Assembly: GCF_000699445.3 (NCBI RefSeq)
Contig: NC_067200.1
Coordinates: forward strand, 14,700,510 to 14,764,509
Source: Schistosoma haematobium
Taxonomy: Eukaryota > Platyhelminthes > Trematoda > Strigeidida > Schistosomatidae
Direction: 5' to 3'
Length of the DNA: 64,000 bases
The notes beneath the pieces were generated by a model that did no database searches, was not told where the DNA came from, and saw nothing but the letters and a program-made list of their open reading frames with translations. Below are positions 1 to 12,345 of this stretch, one piece after another; the first letter of the stretch is position 1; every line of letters starts with the position of its first letter. Made by a program: the position numbers and the translations under genes.

Positions 1-849
1 TCATCTTTAAAAGATATCTTGAAGATTACCACTAGACAGTGACTCAAAAAACTGATTTTCAGCCTTTTCCTAACTTCTAAATACTTCCGAGAAACTTTCA
101 GAGGCTCTCAACAAGTTACCAGTCTACCAAAGAGAACACTTGTTTTCCTTCGAGATACATTACACGGTTATATCACAGATATCAAATATGCGGTAGTCAA
201 AGGTTAATTTTGAGTAAATAAGATCTAGGCAAGATAAATAATGGAGAAATTTATGATGTTGTTCAGTCAAAACGTTACAGTTATTTTTTCACCTACATTT
301 CAAGATGATTCTTGTTAGCTTTTAAAATGATATAGTAGAGCAAACAAAGTGTAATAGATGAAAACGATACATGGTGGTTTAGAGATATAATTGATTAACT
401 TATTCATAACACCTCAATCGATCAGTGAGAAACTAATATTATGTTTCTAATCCTTAGTGTTAATCAGGTTCTATTCAGTTACTGTTAAGTAAAAAAACTT
501 CAGCTTTACATGAAAATGCTCAATGGCCTATTAGGTGATTGGACATGATATAATTTTGAACTTCATGATGTCTATCGGTTCCTTAGTTGCGGACACATGT
601 TAGTGATCGACTGCATCCAGCTTGAAGCCTAACATCAAGTCATTTCACTGATTGCTTCTCATTACTTAACATACATCAAAATTTTAGTAACTAACCCTTT
701 ATATATAATGTATATAATGATGAAATTTCTATTAGTTATCTCTAAGTTCATCCCTTCATATTCTTTATTAATTCATCTACAAAAATATACTGATAAATAC
801 TATGGTCCTTGGAATTTTTTAATAAACGGAATACACCCATTAAGACATT
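1..849. other. no supported gene, AT-rich
   Basis: I see no exon with convincing splice sites, no recognisable protein fragment and no clear repeat family here. The short open frames have low-complexity composition and no familiar motif. Confidence 0.4.
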
Positions 850-1210
850 AAATAAGAAAGATTAGTTCAGCGAAGAGTTGTGATTGTACAGCTTTGAAAA
901 CGAGGTCCGATATTTTTTTCGTGCGTTTGTCGATAACTATGGTAACATATTCGGTGAAAAGATTGTGCTCGTTAGGTGATAATTCATATAATACAGATCT
1001 TTGTGAAATGTTAAATTCCAATAACCGGATGCGTGGACGAATAGAATCGATAACATTTTGTGCATTGTGTTTAAGAGATTTTGATTTTGGATAAATATGG
1101 TTTCTTCGAAGAATTTTCCATAGTATTTAGGATATTTGTGCATTTTAACGCAGCTTTGAAAATGAATTCGCCGAAAAGAGAACTCTTCGCTGAACCAATC
1201 TTTCTTATTT
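850..1210. mobile_element. MITE-like element with 30-bp terminal inverted repeats
   Basis: The 30 bases at 850-879 reappear as the reverse complement at 1181-1210 with a single mismatch, framing 361 bp. A shorter direct repeat (CAGCTTTGAAAA) lies just inside each end, near 889-900 and 1151-1162. No transposase is encoded; the small open frames inside are unconvincing. I could not find a clear target-site duplication, so a foldback or simple palindromic origin is also possible. Size and inverted ends fit a non-autonomous DNA transposon. Confidence 0.5.
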
Positions 1211-1989
1211 CAATACAATGGTGACTGAAATCAAACAAGGATATTTGTCACCTGACAAGTTCATGAGTTGCAGTTACGCGTCACATGTTGGATGTTCAAT
1301 GCGTGTGTTGTTCCAAGGAGTTTAAGCAGTTTTCACTTCATTTGGCCAGTAAGTAATGGACATGTTTGAGTGTAATCTTTACTAAAAAGTGAGGATACTC
1401 GAATTTTTTTTAATGACCATAACATTACTGATGGAAATCAATGTTCAGTAAAAGGCATTATCTAACATTTTTCCGTTCATTTAATGAGTCAGTACTGCAT
1501 ATACTGGTGTAATTTCCAATGGAAATTTCATTTTGGTCATCGGATTAAAACAAGTTGGTTTATAGGAAACAAGTTGAATGGATGTCCATTGTTTGCCTCA
1601 TTCATATTTGATTACGGAACTCTACAAATTGAGAAAGTAATTTTCTACTACTTACGTAAGTCAGTAGTATGTACTGTGGACCAACTTTTTCAAAATTCAC
1701 GATATTTACTTGGGGTTAATTAAGTAGTTATCACCAAACCCTATTTTAATCGAATATTTATTTTTAGCGAAAATACTCCTACTAATTGAATTCACCCAAT
1801 TAACATTCAAGTATAGAATATACTAAATCAAGTCCTTTTAAATGTGGCTACATTGCAACGTGGTCGATATGAAGCAATCAGCAGCAAAGCATAGATACCG
1901 GTGAGATTTGTAACTATTTGGTGACTGGTCAGTATTCGGAAACATAAGGTTGAACAGTGGACTTTGTTTCTTACTAAATAGAAGTCTGC
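1211..1989. other. no supported gene
   Basis: AT-rich sequence between the inverted-repeat element and the first LINE fragment. An open frame at 1484-1723 has no recognisable motif and no splice context that I trust. Confidence 0.35.
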
Positions 1990-4257
1990 ACACTTACTTG
2001 CGCCTGTTACCCCCAATGGATCATAGGCCGCCTCCAACCAACTCTGTCCTGGTCCTTCTTTTCTAGTTCTAGCCAATTCTAGTTCATTTTTCTCATGTCT
2101 GTCTCCATTTCTCGGCGTACTGTGTTCTTTGATATTCCTCCTTTCCTTTGACCTTCAGGATTCCATGTGAGGGCTTGCCTTGTCACGTAGTTGGGTGCTT
2201 TCCTAAATGTGTGTCCTATCCACTTCCAGCGCTTCTTCCTGATTTGTTCCTCCATTGGGATCTGGTTTGTTCTCTCCCACAATAGGTTGTTGCTAATAGT
2301 GTATGGCCAACGGATCCGAAGTATTTTGCGTAGACAGTCCATCATAGGAATTCTGTATGATATTGACTATCTTCTGAGGCACGCTAAAGTGTCGAAGAAG
2401 TTTCCATAGTGTTGTTCTGTCCACGCTATCAAGTGCTTTCTCGTAGTCAATGAAGTTGATGTAGAGTGATGAATTCCGTTCAATTGATTGTTCTACAGTG
2501 ATCCGTGGTGTTGGGTTTTAGTCGGTACACGATTTGTCCTTACGAAATCTAACATGTTGATCTCGACGTTGGGCGTCTGTGGAGTCTTTCATTCTGTTTA
2601 ACAATATCCTGTTGAAGACTTTTCATGGTACTGAAAGAAGAGTGATGCCTCTGTAGTTCTCACACTTGCTGAGATCGCCTTTCTTTCGTATCTTGAGCCA
2701 GTCTGTTGGTACCTGTTCTTCATCCCAAATCTTATTGAAGAGAATGTGGAGTATCCTTGCAGTTACCGATACGTCTGCTTTCAGTGCCTCTGCTGGAATG
2801 TTGTTTGGTCCTGCTGCTTTGCCACTCTTGATTTGTCTGGTGACCATGCTGATCTCTTCAATTGTTGGTGGGCCAACATCGACTGGAAGGTTCGTGGATA
2901 TCGCTTCGATGTTGGGTGTATTCAGTGGAGCTGGTCGATTCGAGAGTTCTTTGAAGTGCTCTACCCACCTTTTTCTCTGTTCTTCAATGTTGGTGATTAC
3001 TTTGCCTTCCTTGCTTTTCACTGGTCGTTCTGGTTTGCGATAATTTCCAACCAGCTTCTTTGTTGTATCATACAATTGTCTCATGTTTCCTTCTCTCGCG
3101 GCCTTTTCCGCCGTCATTGCTAGATCTTCCACATATCTACGTTTGTCGGTTCTGATGCTCCTCTTCACTTTCTTGTTTACTTCTGTGTATTCAGCTTGTG
3201 CCTTGGCTTTCTCTTCTCTTGTTCGACTGGTATTGATTGCTACCTTCCTGTTCCTCCTTATTTGAATCTTATGCAGTGTATCAACAGTGATCCATTCCTT
3301 GTGGTGGTGCTTCTTGTGACCCAGAACCTCATGATATGTTGAAGTGATTGCCTCTTTTATCCCTTTCAATTGTTCTACATAGTAGTTCCTTCTCCATTGA
3401 GTAAATCATGAAAGGCCTGGAACTTATTGCTGATGGCTATCTTGAATTTGTTAAGTTTGTCAGTATCCCGAAGAAAAGCCGCATTAAACTTTTGTGATAT
3501 TGCCTGCCCCGTTGTCCAGTGCTTCTTGAGTTTCAATTTCATCTTGGCGACCAGCAAGTGGTGATCTGATGCTATATTAGCTCCTCTCTCGGTTCTCACA
3601 TCCTCCATCGTCCTCCTGAACTTATTGTTGATGAAGATATGGTCGATTTGGTTTTGCGTTGTGTGGTCTGGTGAAGTCCATGTGGTTTTGTGAATGCATT
3701 TATGTGGGAATATAGTGCCGCCTATGACCAGTTTATTGAAGGCACGTAGGTTTGCAAATCTCTCACCATTTTCGTTCCTTTCTCCAAGTCCATGTCATTC
3801 CATGATGTCTTCATATCTAGTGTTGTCCATTCCAACCTTGATATTGAAATCGCCCATCCGAATGGTCAGGTCTTCTGTTGGGCATTTCTCGATGATTGAC
3901 TGCAGCCTATTGTAGAATTGATCTTTAGCGTCTTCATTGTAGTCGTTGGTAGGCGCATAGGATTGGATGATGTTCATTGAAATGTCCTCTTTCTTTGTTT
4001 TGAAGGAGGCTTTGATGATCCTTGGTCCATGACATTTCCATCCTATAAGTGCATTTTGTGCTTGTTTGGATAGCATCAGTACAACTCCTTGTGTATGTGG
4101 AGCATTTTCTTCTTCATGGCCAGAGTATAACAGAAGCTTCCCTGAAGCTAATCGTTGGTGTTCAACCTGCGTCCAATGTGTTTCACTGATTCCAAGCACC
4201 TCCAGGTTGTATCTCTTCATTTCTGCAGCAGTTTGTAAATACACATAGTAATGGCCG
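1990..4257 (-). mobile_element. degenerate RTE-like LINE (endonuclease and reverse transcriptase), copy 1
   Basis: Reading the minus strand from 4257 downward, an AP-type endonuclease begins near IGHYYVYLQTAAEMKRYNLE and contains LGISETHW and the MGDFNIKVGMDN motif (4244-3795). After frame breaks comes the endonuclease-RT linker (3608-3375), then the RT N-terminal half (3369-2623) with IKSGKAAGPNNIPAEA and KKGDLSKCENYRGITLL. RT then runs in broken frames to NIIQNSY near 2350. There it jumps directly to the C-terminal domain (2345-2079, [24 protein letters not shown]), so the RT catalytic and thumb region is deleted. The 3' end at about 1990 carries a short CTTA-type tandem tail. The copy is 5'-truncated, frameshifted and dead. 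Family assignment rests on the EN and RT motifs I recognise from schistosome RTE-clade elements. Confidence 0.85.
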
Positions 4258-4663
4258 ATCTAATCAGTTTGTCACTTGGATAGAAGAGCATTATACAACG
4301 GATGATGAAAGTGATAAGTAATTTGTTGTCAAAAAATATCTTACCAGTGTTTTCTGTGAATTTTATTTTCAAAGAATTAGCAACTACTATTCAGTCGGTG
4401 AATAATTTACTAAAATACAGTCCATCTTGATTAGCAAACTCATTATAAACCGTTTATAACATTTGTTCTGATCACTAAAACACTGAAGAAATGAAAAAAG
4501 ACACCTACAAACATTTTATGGTTAGGCATATATTATTTTGATTTTATATCATGTAAAATCCGACCATTAATTTGAGTTCAAACACTTTCTTAATCATTTT
4601 GTTTTTCAAAGAAGAAAGGACAAGTCACAGGAATCTTCCATATCCGATGACAAATGAAACAAC

Positions 4664-4960
4664 ATTATAAGCAGAGATGATTGGTTGCTAGCAATGGAAT
4701 CTAAGATCCGCGTTTCCTCCTATTTCGGACTAGTCAGCTAGACGTATTTGCATTCCAGTGTTGATGTTCATTCAAGTACCCAAACCCATCGTCCACTTCA
4801 AACGCCATAGTTTCTCCCACATAGCTACTGAGTCCAGGCACCTACCAACTTGTGTGATAGGATGAAGTTTAATTCGTATTTGTTGGTTGTTTGAATCTTC
4901 TCATTAACGTTTAGGACTGCAACTGATCAGTGTCTTAACAGACTGATGCTTTCTAACGCA
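4664..4960 (-). mobile_element. Sm-alpha-type hammerhead SINE/satellite unit
   Basis: On the minus strand the unit has a tRNA-like head (GGACTCAGTAGCTA, about 4836-4822), a short linker with GAACATCAACACTGG, and a hammerhead-like core at 4750-4682 followed by ATTCCATTGCTAGC. Upstream sequence to about 4960 matches the 5' part of other copies. The core is damaged: the CUGANGA box reads CTGACTA and GAAA follows AGGAG, so self-cleavage is unlikely in this copy. The layout matches the published schistosome Sm-alpha family. Confidence 0.7.
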
Positions 4961-5829
4961 CTATAATTTAGTCAATAAAACTTAGCTAAAACTGTTACTA
5001 AATGTATACTAAAATCGTAAGACATGGTATTCAAATTTCGAATACTTGGTGTGTAAGACTTAGGGAGATTAAGAACCGATTTAAGACTTAATTGTAAGTG
5101 GTTCTGGACAATTCTACTGAGTTTTTTTCTTTGGCTGCAATATCATCCACTACAGTTACCGACTGGAAACACTCTTGAAAATGTCGCGGGACATCCAGGA
5201 TCTTCTCAGTCTCATTTTTCTTCTTACAGGGCCTTAAGCATTCCCCGACCTGTTTCCTCAAAATACATATATATCACTTCGCTCTGAGACCATATTGACC
5301 TATACTTTACGATATATGCAGAACTTAAATAATTGAAAATATCACTTCATCATATGATCACGCTGAGGACAGTACCTCTTCTCCAGAAATTGTTGTGTCA
5401 GACTCATCCAAAGAGTCTAAACAGTAATTTCACTTCAGAATAAACTTTAAGATGACTCAATTGGAGTTTCATCTAGGTGCGTTACCTATGGTGCTCTATA
5501 TTGAAGAATATATCTCTGATAACTTAGATTACTAACTGGATCCATAATAATCATATTAGCTGATATTTTATTAACACCAAAACATTACGGCATCTTATTA
5601 TTAGCAATCGTTTTCTGAAAGATTTTTCCCATAAGATCAGCTCTAAAGACATGAAATGCTCATGTGTGTATGAAAAAAATCCTAGCATACTAAATTTATA
5701 AAAAAGTATGTTTTTGTTGTATCTCAGTGTGTATTGCTAGTTAAAAGTTGGCTGTTCTGCTTCTGAAATAAAGTATGATCTATCCAAAGAACGGTGATTG
5801 AAAATTTGCGTCACGACCGGTTCCTATTC
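4961..5829. other. no supported gene
   Basis: No coding exon is convincing. A polypyrimidine-AG acceptor-like site lies near 5225, but the sequence after it closes quickly in every frame. Confidence 0.3.
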
Positions 5830-5965
5830 TTACAACCACTTAAAACTAGGGCAACTAGAGACAACTGTCTTATCGTAGTATGGCAGTCCCCAACAGTGAG
5901 TATCCATAATCCTACTGAGAATCAGATTGAGGTCCTTCAAGTTTTGAGACAAGCCCTTAAACCTT
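5830..5965 (-). mobile_element. eroded tRNA-headed hammerhead SINE
   Basis: Read on the minus strand, the order of box-B-like sequence, ATACTCACTGTTGGGG, CCATACTACGATAAGAC and GTTGTCTCTAG follows the 3' half of the tRNA-headed SINE family seen intact at 31700-31880. It has many substitutions, so this is an old copy. Confidence 0.45.
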
Positions 5966-6339
5966 AGTCCACTGGGTCGGAATTCAAAGATTTGTATGCC
6001 TAACTCAAATGGTTACTGACTTCGTGTCAGATACAGGCTATGTGGCTATAAAACTTCATAAATTCATCAAAATAATTTGGAAGGTTGTTTCTGATTTTGT
6101 GAGTTATTTTTGGACCCCGTGTGATCGAAAAGTGGCTCAAGAAAGCAATTGCATTGATCTAGTACGGGCATTAAATAATTCGCTTACAGTGTCTATCTAG
6201 TGCCAATGTCTTTCTGCTAACAAATTAAATAATGATATTGAGATAATAGCTAGGAATAACGCTTAACATCTCCGAGTTCTAAATGTAGTTCTTTCACTCT
6301 TTCCGGATGATAGCCAGGATAGAATTCGACATAACATAA

Positions 6340-6625
6340 AGGAAACGTCTTGGTACACATTCACCTGGTATTGTTTACTTGAATCTTCCCATTGATGTTT
6401 AAAACTGCAATTGACTAGTTTGTTATTGGTATATGTACATACTGTGTGTATTAACTCGATATTGCCTTAAGTCACAAGCATTATAAGCAAAGATGGATAG
6501 TGACTAGCGACAAAATCCAGGACACGCGTTTCGCTCCACTCGGGGTTCGTCATCTGGATATATCTGCATCACAGTGTTGATGTTCACTCCGGGACTCGGA
6601 CCCAGTACCGTTAGTTTCAAAATGT
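6340..6625 (-). mobile_element. Sm-alpha-type hammerhead SINE/satellite unit, better preserved
   Basis: On the minus strand the core at about 6565-6500 reads ATCCAGATGACGAACCC, a stem loop, GAGCGAAACGCG, then GTCCTGGATTTTG. The two flanking arms ATCCAG and CTGGAT pair as stem I, the GAAA box is intact and GUC sits at the cleavage position. The sequence 3' of the core (6480-6340) is the same that lies 5' of the head in the plus-strand copies, as expected for units cut out of a tandem array. Confidence 0.7.
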
Positions 6626-8036
6626 CAAAACAAGTAAAGTTATCTATTTTCCATGAAAAAATTTTTTCGTTTGAATATACTGTGAAAATAAAGGAGTAAA
6701 TGAATAGATAATTTAAAGAATAAAATTAATGGTAATTTCATCAAGATCCTTTTGACAATAAATGACGCATCGTGATCACCATAAGGATCTTTTTTGATTT
6801 AATCAGCTGATTAACAAAAGTATGTATAGTCATTGATTTTTTTATGGAATAATTGTGACCTGAAGATTCAAATCAAAATATTTCAGTAGTCATGAATTTT
6901 ACATTCTCTAACGAAAAACCTCTTTTTGTCTTGCAGAGCTTACTGCAAAGTATAAGTGAAATGGTATAAGGAAACTTATAATCCCAGTGAATTTCTAGAA
7001 GCAACATTTAGATCAACCTGCAATCAATGAGCAGATCGACCAAGATTCAGTCTACCAACTTATGTAGATGAGGTCAATCAATCAAAGGTCAACCTAAAAA
7101 AAATCAATGAGAATGTCGAACAAAGGTTATGAAAGCAACCAATCACAAACAAGGTCAATAGAAAGGATTGTTTCAGCATTTTAAACATAATTTTAAACAT
7201 GTCAATTTTATTTACTTAGAAATCATCCAGATTAGAGAAAGTAACGTCACGAACTTTGTAGCTGAATTTATAGTGTTCCATAAGTAGAATTTTACGGTTG
7301 ACAGGAAGCTATACTTGACCTAGTAGTTTTGAAAAGAAGTATATTTAGTGTATTGAATAAGTTCATGCGAATTGGAGTAATGATGAATAAATTCTCACGA
7401 AAAAATGATCTATCTTCAACAATTTATTCATCGAAAATGTGCTATTTTGAGTGTACTGAAAGAAACTATTTGACCACGATACAATTCTTATTAAATTATT
7501 ATTCTTCGAGATTTGTATTTTTTTTACTGAGCCTTTACTACTTAACGTTAATAACTTCATTAAATTAACAGTATACGTGGAAATAAGCGCTATTCACGAT
7601 AAATCATATAAAATCAGCAGACGCCTGATAGATTAGAACTCTGGTTATGTTAGCTTCAGCACCCATGAACTATTGTGATAAGCCAAAGAATTGCTTTCAT
7701 GGTAGTGATTCATGTTCTTACCAACTACGCTTCAATATCCATTCATCTGTTTGGAAAATATAAAGGCTAAACAACTGAATTTAGATGGGACTCTGGACTA
7801 AATGACATCATAAAATTTTTACACGTGTCCTTTACTTTGGGGCTGTTGGGATGTCTCCTGGAAGCTTTCACAGTACTATTGTTATAACTGTGACTATATA
7901 CAAACTTATGATTACAATGAAACTGGGAATGATAAAATGGCAAAACTTCGCCCGCTCGAATCCTCTGACTGTGTTCTTGAGTGTAAACCGGATATGTTTT
8001 TTGACATTTTCTATTTCTATTTAATTTCTCGGTGGG
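6626..8036. other. no supported gene
   Basis: AT-rich sequence with short open frames on both strands (for example 7329-7568) that lack motifs, splice context or repeat matches that I recognise. Confidence 0.35.
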
Positions 8037-8600
8037 GTTAGACGCAGGGTATTAGGGAATGATGGTAAATCAGTTGATGAGGTTGTGAATTTTCATCGAC
8101 TGAGATGGTTGGGCCACGTGTTACATATGCCTGAACATCGATTACCACGACGTGCAATGCTGTCTAGTGTTGGGAATGGTTGGAAGAAAGTTAAGGGTGG
8201 CCAAACCAAAACGTGGTATCAGTCCTTGAAGTGACTAACTTCTGGTCTGAACCATGTTGATAGATGCAGACTACTTGGTTGGGGTCCGTATGACTATCGT
8301 AACCAATGGTTGGAGACTGTGGGTGACATAGCTCAGAATCGATCACAATAGCGTAGGTGTACAGACTCTTTGTCTTCCCTTAAACCATGAGATTAGAATT
8401 GCTGTGTGCCTTTCTTTCTACGAGCTAATTCTTTCTTCCTGTATTATATGCTTATACACAATCTTTCTTTGATATATTATTATCGTTGAAGTAACTGCTT
8501 CTATGAATTTGGTGTTCATCTTGTTGTGTTAATGAGGTATGGCAACTTAGACTGTTGCATATATGTGTCTGGTCCTACATTTCAACTGACTGACTGACCC
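8037..8600 (+). mobile_element. 5'-truncated LINE 3' end (family L3)
   Basis: The frame encodes RVLGNDGKSVDEVVNFHRLR, WLGHVLHMPEHRLPRR and GNGWKKVKGGQTKTWYQSL, the conserved C-terminal domain of a schistosome non-LTR reverse transcriptase. A 3' untranslated region follows and ends in an ACTG tandem tail at about 8580-8596. It is nearly identical to the minus-strand copy at 49480-50690, so both insertions are young. RT motifs are absent because the copy is 5'-truncated. Confidence 0.8.
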
Positions 8601-9164
8601 TCAGTGATCCAATAGAAATACTCGAGGAAGGTGGTATTTCTGTAAACTCTTGCTTACCTTCAATGTAATGAAGTTATTAGCGTTAAATAGTAAAAAGTCA
8701 GTAAAGACAACTTTCTTGTTTTGTTTTTCTAATCAGTAAAAAATACAGATTTCTAATAACTAATTAATGGTTAAATTCTTTCAAATTATTCAATCATACA
8801 CTGAATCGGACACTTCTACTTGGTTATTTCAAGCATATGGTAAAAGTATTCAATTATTATAAATTTTCGATTAGTGAATGATGGTTGGTTAGAAAATTTC
8901 TCTTTTATGATTTAAGCAAAACGAGGATAGTGTATGTCCATTTAGAATTGTTGAAATTTAGCTTAGATATATTCAGTGGGAATGTTGGAACTATGCATTT
9001 ATATAGTTAACAATGATAAGTTGAGTACTTCCGTTATTTATGAAAACTTAGCTGATCCAGGCTTTATTTAGGCATAGTCAAAAACGAAATAAGTCTCATA
9101 AATGAAAATTAAGCAAACTGATAAGGGTCCATCAATTCCCCTAAGATTGAAAGTGTACCACACT

Positions 9165-9345
9165 GAAGAACGTCAACCTGCGTGGAACCTAGGTCAATAT
9201 AGTCCACGTGATGTTGATTCACTTAGACTAGTGTCCATATTGCAACTTGTTTAAGAGGACTCGATCAATACCAAAGGACTAGACAAATATGCCATAGGTT
9301 ACTACTCAGTAATCTATCAGTGTAAATTGATACATTGTTTTAAAT
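9165..9345 (+). repeat. dispersed repeat R1, copy 1
   Basis: Shares the order CTTAGACTAGTG, CCATATTGCAACTTGTTT, GGACTCGATC and a run of GGACTAGACAAATATG with the stretches at 13960-14170 and 17260-17430. There is no coding potential. I cannot name the family. Confidence 0.5.
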
Positions 9346-9704
9346 TTAGTTTGACAAAGACCCAAATTGTTATTGTTTGCAAAAACAATGAGTTATTATG
9401 TCACATTCAGTTCGTGTGATTGAACCGTCTAATCATAGGAGTTGTTGAATTATTTGGTCCGCTGTAGGTTTATTGACCTTCTGTCAACTAATAGCTCAGT
9501 GGCTATGAATAATAGAAGAATCGTAACCTTTGTCTGCATATAGACTCATTTGAACCCAGTGTCCAAACAGATAATTGAAGTGACAAACACAGTAACTTTC
9601 TATTGTTTATCTATTGTCCCCATAAGTCAAACACTCATGAAACTGTATAGATCAGTTACTTAATCACATAGCAACACAAATATAAGTGATTAAAAACCTA
9701 GTAT

Positions 9705-9905
9705 AAGTCCGTAACCAATTTAGTCTAGAAGTTAAGCGTTCGTGCGCGAGACCGGAGGTCCTAGGCTCGAATTCTGGCACGGAGTCGTAGGTGCGCACTT
9801 TTGAAGAGTCCCAAACTCGGATAAAACAGCCGTCCAGTGCTTCCAGGTTTTCAGGTCGAACATTGATTGATTCATGATCCCAATCAGAATTGAGTATGAT
9901 TCCAA
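9705..9905 (+). mobile_element. tRNA-headed hammerhead SINE
   Basis: A box-A-like region (GTCTAGAAGTTAAGCG, near 9721) and a box-B-like region (GGCTCGAATTC, near 9762) form a tRNA-like head. Then come GTGCGCACTTTTGAAGAGTCCC, a mutated stem II and GCCGTCCAGTGCTTCC. The tail reads GATTGATTCATGATCCCAAT. The hammerhead core is damaged (GGATAAAA in place of GGACGAAA). Confidence 0.65.
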
Positions 9906-12038
9906 GAAGGTGAGACATATAACGACAGTTTATAAGTCAAGCAAATGGTAATATTTAGAGAAATATAAAAATACGGTCATTTAAGTACTTCATAATCATA
10001 CAATAAAAATATTAACACTGATTCCAAGCAGGATAGTTCTGACAGTTTAGCCTTTCCTAAGCTCATTCCTACACAACACTTACACTAGAATACTATTAAT
10101 AATTATATATGGGTTTAGCATTCATAAAAATAACAAATAGGGACAACAAAGCAATTGATTAACTTGCAGATAAGTCTTTTCTTGAACCGACTAACTTTAA
10201 CTGATAAACCAGTGAGAAAAACAGATCACTAAAGAGCTCATACTAGAAATATACATAACAAAAACATGAGCTATCAGTGACCTTATAATATCATCAATAT
10301 CTGAAATGTGAATGGATATAAAAAATAAAATAGAGGCGATAGTGGATTGCTGTGAATTGACAATTGTTAAAATCTGAATAGATAACTTTATAGTAATGAA
10401 TTGTGTGGACTGTAAATTCTAAATATTAATTTCCTAAGTAGTCAAAGAAGTAAATGCCTCTGAAAAATTTACTAGAAGGTCAATAATTTTGTCTATTATT
10501 ATGTGAATTCCGATATCTTAATGAATAGTTTAGTTTCTTCAATAAATCCACGTACTGACTGATGGTTTCGTAAAAAAAGAACAGTAATATAAAACCATAG
10601 CACCAGTGTAGAATAATAAGATCACATCTGATTGATACATTTTTCATATACAAATGAATGTAACCGCTAATAAGTCTTGAAAGTATTTGTAATTCAAAGT
10701 AATCGGTAGGTAGTTCTGTTCGATCTAATTTCTATGCTAGTTGGCAAACTTTAACAAGAAATTTCTACAATCTTCATTGGCTTCTGTGGTGCATAGGTCG
10801 ATACCATCCAGTATCGAAGTCGTAGACATAACAACTGATAAACATCTACTTTTGAATTACTCTATCATATTTCACCAATTACCAAATGAGCATTATTTAT
10901 CCAATATAAATTATTACTCTGGATATAGTCAATACATTTTTTTCAACATTAGATAACAATCTGTTTAATCAAACTAGCTCTTATTAGAATGTTCTCGGTC
11001 TTACAATAAAAAAGAAAAGAGTTAAAATCGATTTGAATGAGAAATTTTAAACCAATGATAAATTGTTTGCAGTCAGTCAGTTAGTCAGTTGGCTGTGGTA
11101 TAGAACTCATACATGTACAAATAGATAACGATAATGAGTTGCATGACTACACAAATGAAAATGGTGCAAAACTATAAATGAATATAGAATGTAGTGTGCA
11201 CTTTTGTTTTATATGTATGAAGATTAACAATAAACAGAGACTTTCAATCTTTAACGAATTGTTTATATTTTAATTCCTTAAATTAGAATACCCAATTTGA
11301 AACAAACTACCAACCCGCCCACTCACTCAGTCACTCACACAAACACCAACGTGTATACGCACACACATACATACATACATACAAATACATCGATATGGCA
11401 TTGTGCATTTCAATGAGAATAGTTTCTTCAATGTAAATGATTTATACAATGCCAACCATTCATATACAATTGAGATGGCTTGAAATTTATCTCTATTACA
11501 AAAGAATGCTGAGTCTATAATATTAATTATCTTTATACACCGATAACACAACAATATTACTGATAAAATTATTTGAAAAAAGTTGGTTAGCTCATTCAAA
11601 CAAAAATGGTATTACTATTTATTCACTGGACACAACTCGATCAAGTTTACAAATTATATTCTTGATATTCAAGAAGTGTAAAAATGCCTTATGTATACAC
11701 ACAATTAAGTGTTGAAGAATTTGGATTTAAACACTGAATTGACTTCATTCAAAAATTATTTCATGAAAAAATCTTGAAAAGATAAAAAAACAAACATTAA
11801 TTGATATTTTGTTAGGTTTCTAGAAACAATCACATCATTTCTTTTGGTATCATATTGAAGTTGATACTTGACAATAGTTTGATAATTCATAGAATTTTTC
11901 ATTGATTCTATCTGTATGTGCATTTCTATTTGTGTCGGTTTTTTCGAACGGGAACTAATCTTACTCACTACTTTCAACTTCTCTCATTGTGTTTAATTGA
12001 GGACATCAAAAGGAATAATATATAAAGACAGTAAAAAC
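9906..12038. other. no supported gene; simple CA/CATA-rich patches
   Basis: AT-rich sequence. A short (CATA)n run lies near 11365-11382. Open frames at 10741-10956, 11327-11599 and 11756-11977 lack recognisable motifs. The stretch immediately 5' of 12039 may be promoter and leader for the start exon there. Confidence 0.35.
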
Positions 12039-12086
12039 ATGCGTTGGTTTCATCGGCACAGTAAAAAAAAATATGATCAATATGAG
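12039..12086 (+). CDS. candidate first coding exon of an unknown gene
   Basis: An ATG with A at -3 opens a 16-codon frame (MRWFHRHSKKKYDQYE) that ends exactly at a textbook donor, GAG/GTGAGT, in phase 0. The peptide is basic and then acidic, with no recognised domain. The next downstream plus-strand exon I can support, 36862-37794, also begins in phase 0 after a good acceptor, so the two would join in frame (DQYE followed by TYGIRAPKKS). That join is inference across 24.8 kb, and there may be further exons between. On its own, a 48-nt exon could arise by chance. Confidence 0.4.
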
Positions 12087-12199
12087 GTGAGTCATACAAT
12101 TTTATGAGTATCAAATGTAAAGTTTAGTTACTGTGACTGATCACTCAGTAGTAGCCAATCTCTATGAGTATCTAAGCCGTACAAGTCAACCGGAATCAA

Positions 12200-12345
12200 A
12201 ATAGCTGATTGGTAGCATCCTAGACTGGAGAATAGGGTGGAGTGGATTTGAATCTCACAGGAAGTATTAGACTTCTAGAGAATGTAGGTATACCTTTCTG
12301 ATCAGTATAGACCAGGACGAAACCAGTGTCACACGGATTTTCATA
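12200..12345 (+). mobile_element. possible eroded tRNA-derived SINE
   Basis: GGATTTGAATCTCACAGG resembles a box B followed by the SINE body, and AGACCAGGACGAAACCAGTG further on resembles stem II, GAAA and stem I of the hammerhead SINEs. No complete head or core can be aligned by eye. Confidence 0.3.

Noticed and set aside
2666..3123. Two 125-codon plus-strand open frames
   Set aside because: Antisense shadows of the minus-strand RTE reverse transcriptase.
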